Shown: piece by piece, positions 10,202 to 10,300 of the stretch | How positions within the stretch are numbered: position 1 is the stretch's first letter | How the letters are laid out: every line of letters starts with the position of its first letter | NCBI GenBank assembly: GCA_003241055.1 | Contig: QFOD01000043.1 | Span: 1-10,300, forward strand | Direction: 5' to 3' | From: Roseateles depolymerans | GTDB lineage: Bacteria > Pseudomonadota > Gammaproteobacteria > Burkholderiales > Burkholderiaceae_C | DNA: 10,300 nt | The notes under the pieces: model-generated | Told to the model about the DNA's origin: nothing | The model's input: only the letters and a program-made list of their open reading frames with translations | Databases searched by the model: none | Position numbers and translations under genes: made by a program

Positions 10202-10300
10202 GGAAGGTCTGCATAAACCCCGGGCAAGTCTGATTGCTTGGCCGTGATTGAGCAGCGACGATCTGATCCATGAAGCAAGCCGACTTGGGCCTGAACCTGA
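10202..10300 (+). mobile_element. IS5-family insertion sequence, left end (partial)
   Basis: The element begins with GGAAGGTCTGCATAAACC, which resembles IS5-family terminal inverted repeats (IS5 itself starts GGAAGGTGCGAA). Sixty-eight bases later a transposase-like start appears. The element runs off the right edge, so the other inverted repeat is unseen. It interrupts the minus-strand gene fragment at 9795-10201. Confidence 0.78.
10270..10300 (+). CDS. IS5-family transposase (first codons)
   Basis: Only ten full codons are visible: MKQADLGLNL. This matches the N-terminus of a large group of IS5-family DDE transposases from Betaproteobacteria, as I recognise them, and it lies at the expected distance from the inverted repeat. 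The catalytic DDE residues are beyond the window. Confidence 0.72.
   Translation, partial: MKQADLGLNL

Overview
The window is GC-rich, with strong codon bias toward G or C at third positions. It looks like a betaproteobacterium of the Burkholderiales. A Rubrivivax/Leptothrix/Ideonella-like relative fits best, because dciA lies divergent to secA, argJ lies downstream of secA, and two PEP-CTERM proteins are present. The genus is an inference from gene content only.

Layout: (1) Positions 1 to about 1208 are the right end of an integrative conjugative element of the Tn4371 type. They hold the 3' end of trbI, a small overlapping DUF2274 gene, a strong intrinsic terminator, and about 220 bases of non-coding end sequence. 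A T-rich octamer at 1201-1208 matches the reported Tn4371-family att core and lies 13 bases from the stop codon of dciA. (2) Positions 1222-9557 are chromosomal: dciA (minus strand), then secA, two PEP-CTERM secreted proteins, argJ, and a secreted prolyl oligopeptidase on the plus strand, with intrinsic terminators after secA and after the second PEP-CTERM gene. (3) From about 9730 to the end the chromosome is disrupted again. What looks like the first codons of a GNAT acetyltransferase runs into unrelated sequence. An unrecognised minus-strand gene fragment follows, and it is itself cut by an IS5-family insertion sequence. The left end of that IS (10202), its TTAA target site and its transposase start (10270) are visible.

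How the genes relate: secA and dciA are housekeeping genes (protein export; loading of the replicative helicase DnaB) that share a divergent intergenic region. argJ serves arginine biosynthesis. The two PEP-CTERM proteins form a small transcription unit bounded by terminators and sit between secA and argJ, which are usually adjacent in Burkholderiales. One of them has a single-Cys/Gln arrangement resembling internal-thioester adhesin domains. The S9 peptidase has a signal peptide and a complete catalytic triad. Two copies of a roughly 40-base dispersed repeat lie in the intergenic regions on either side of the peptidase gene.

I found no tRNA, rRNA or CRISPR array. No complete new system is evident. 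The points most worth a second look are the ICE junction at dciA, the thioester-like PEP-CTERM protein, and the nested insertions at the right edge.
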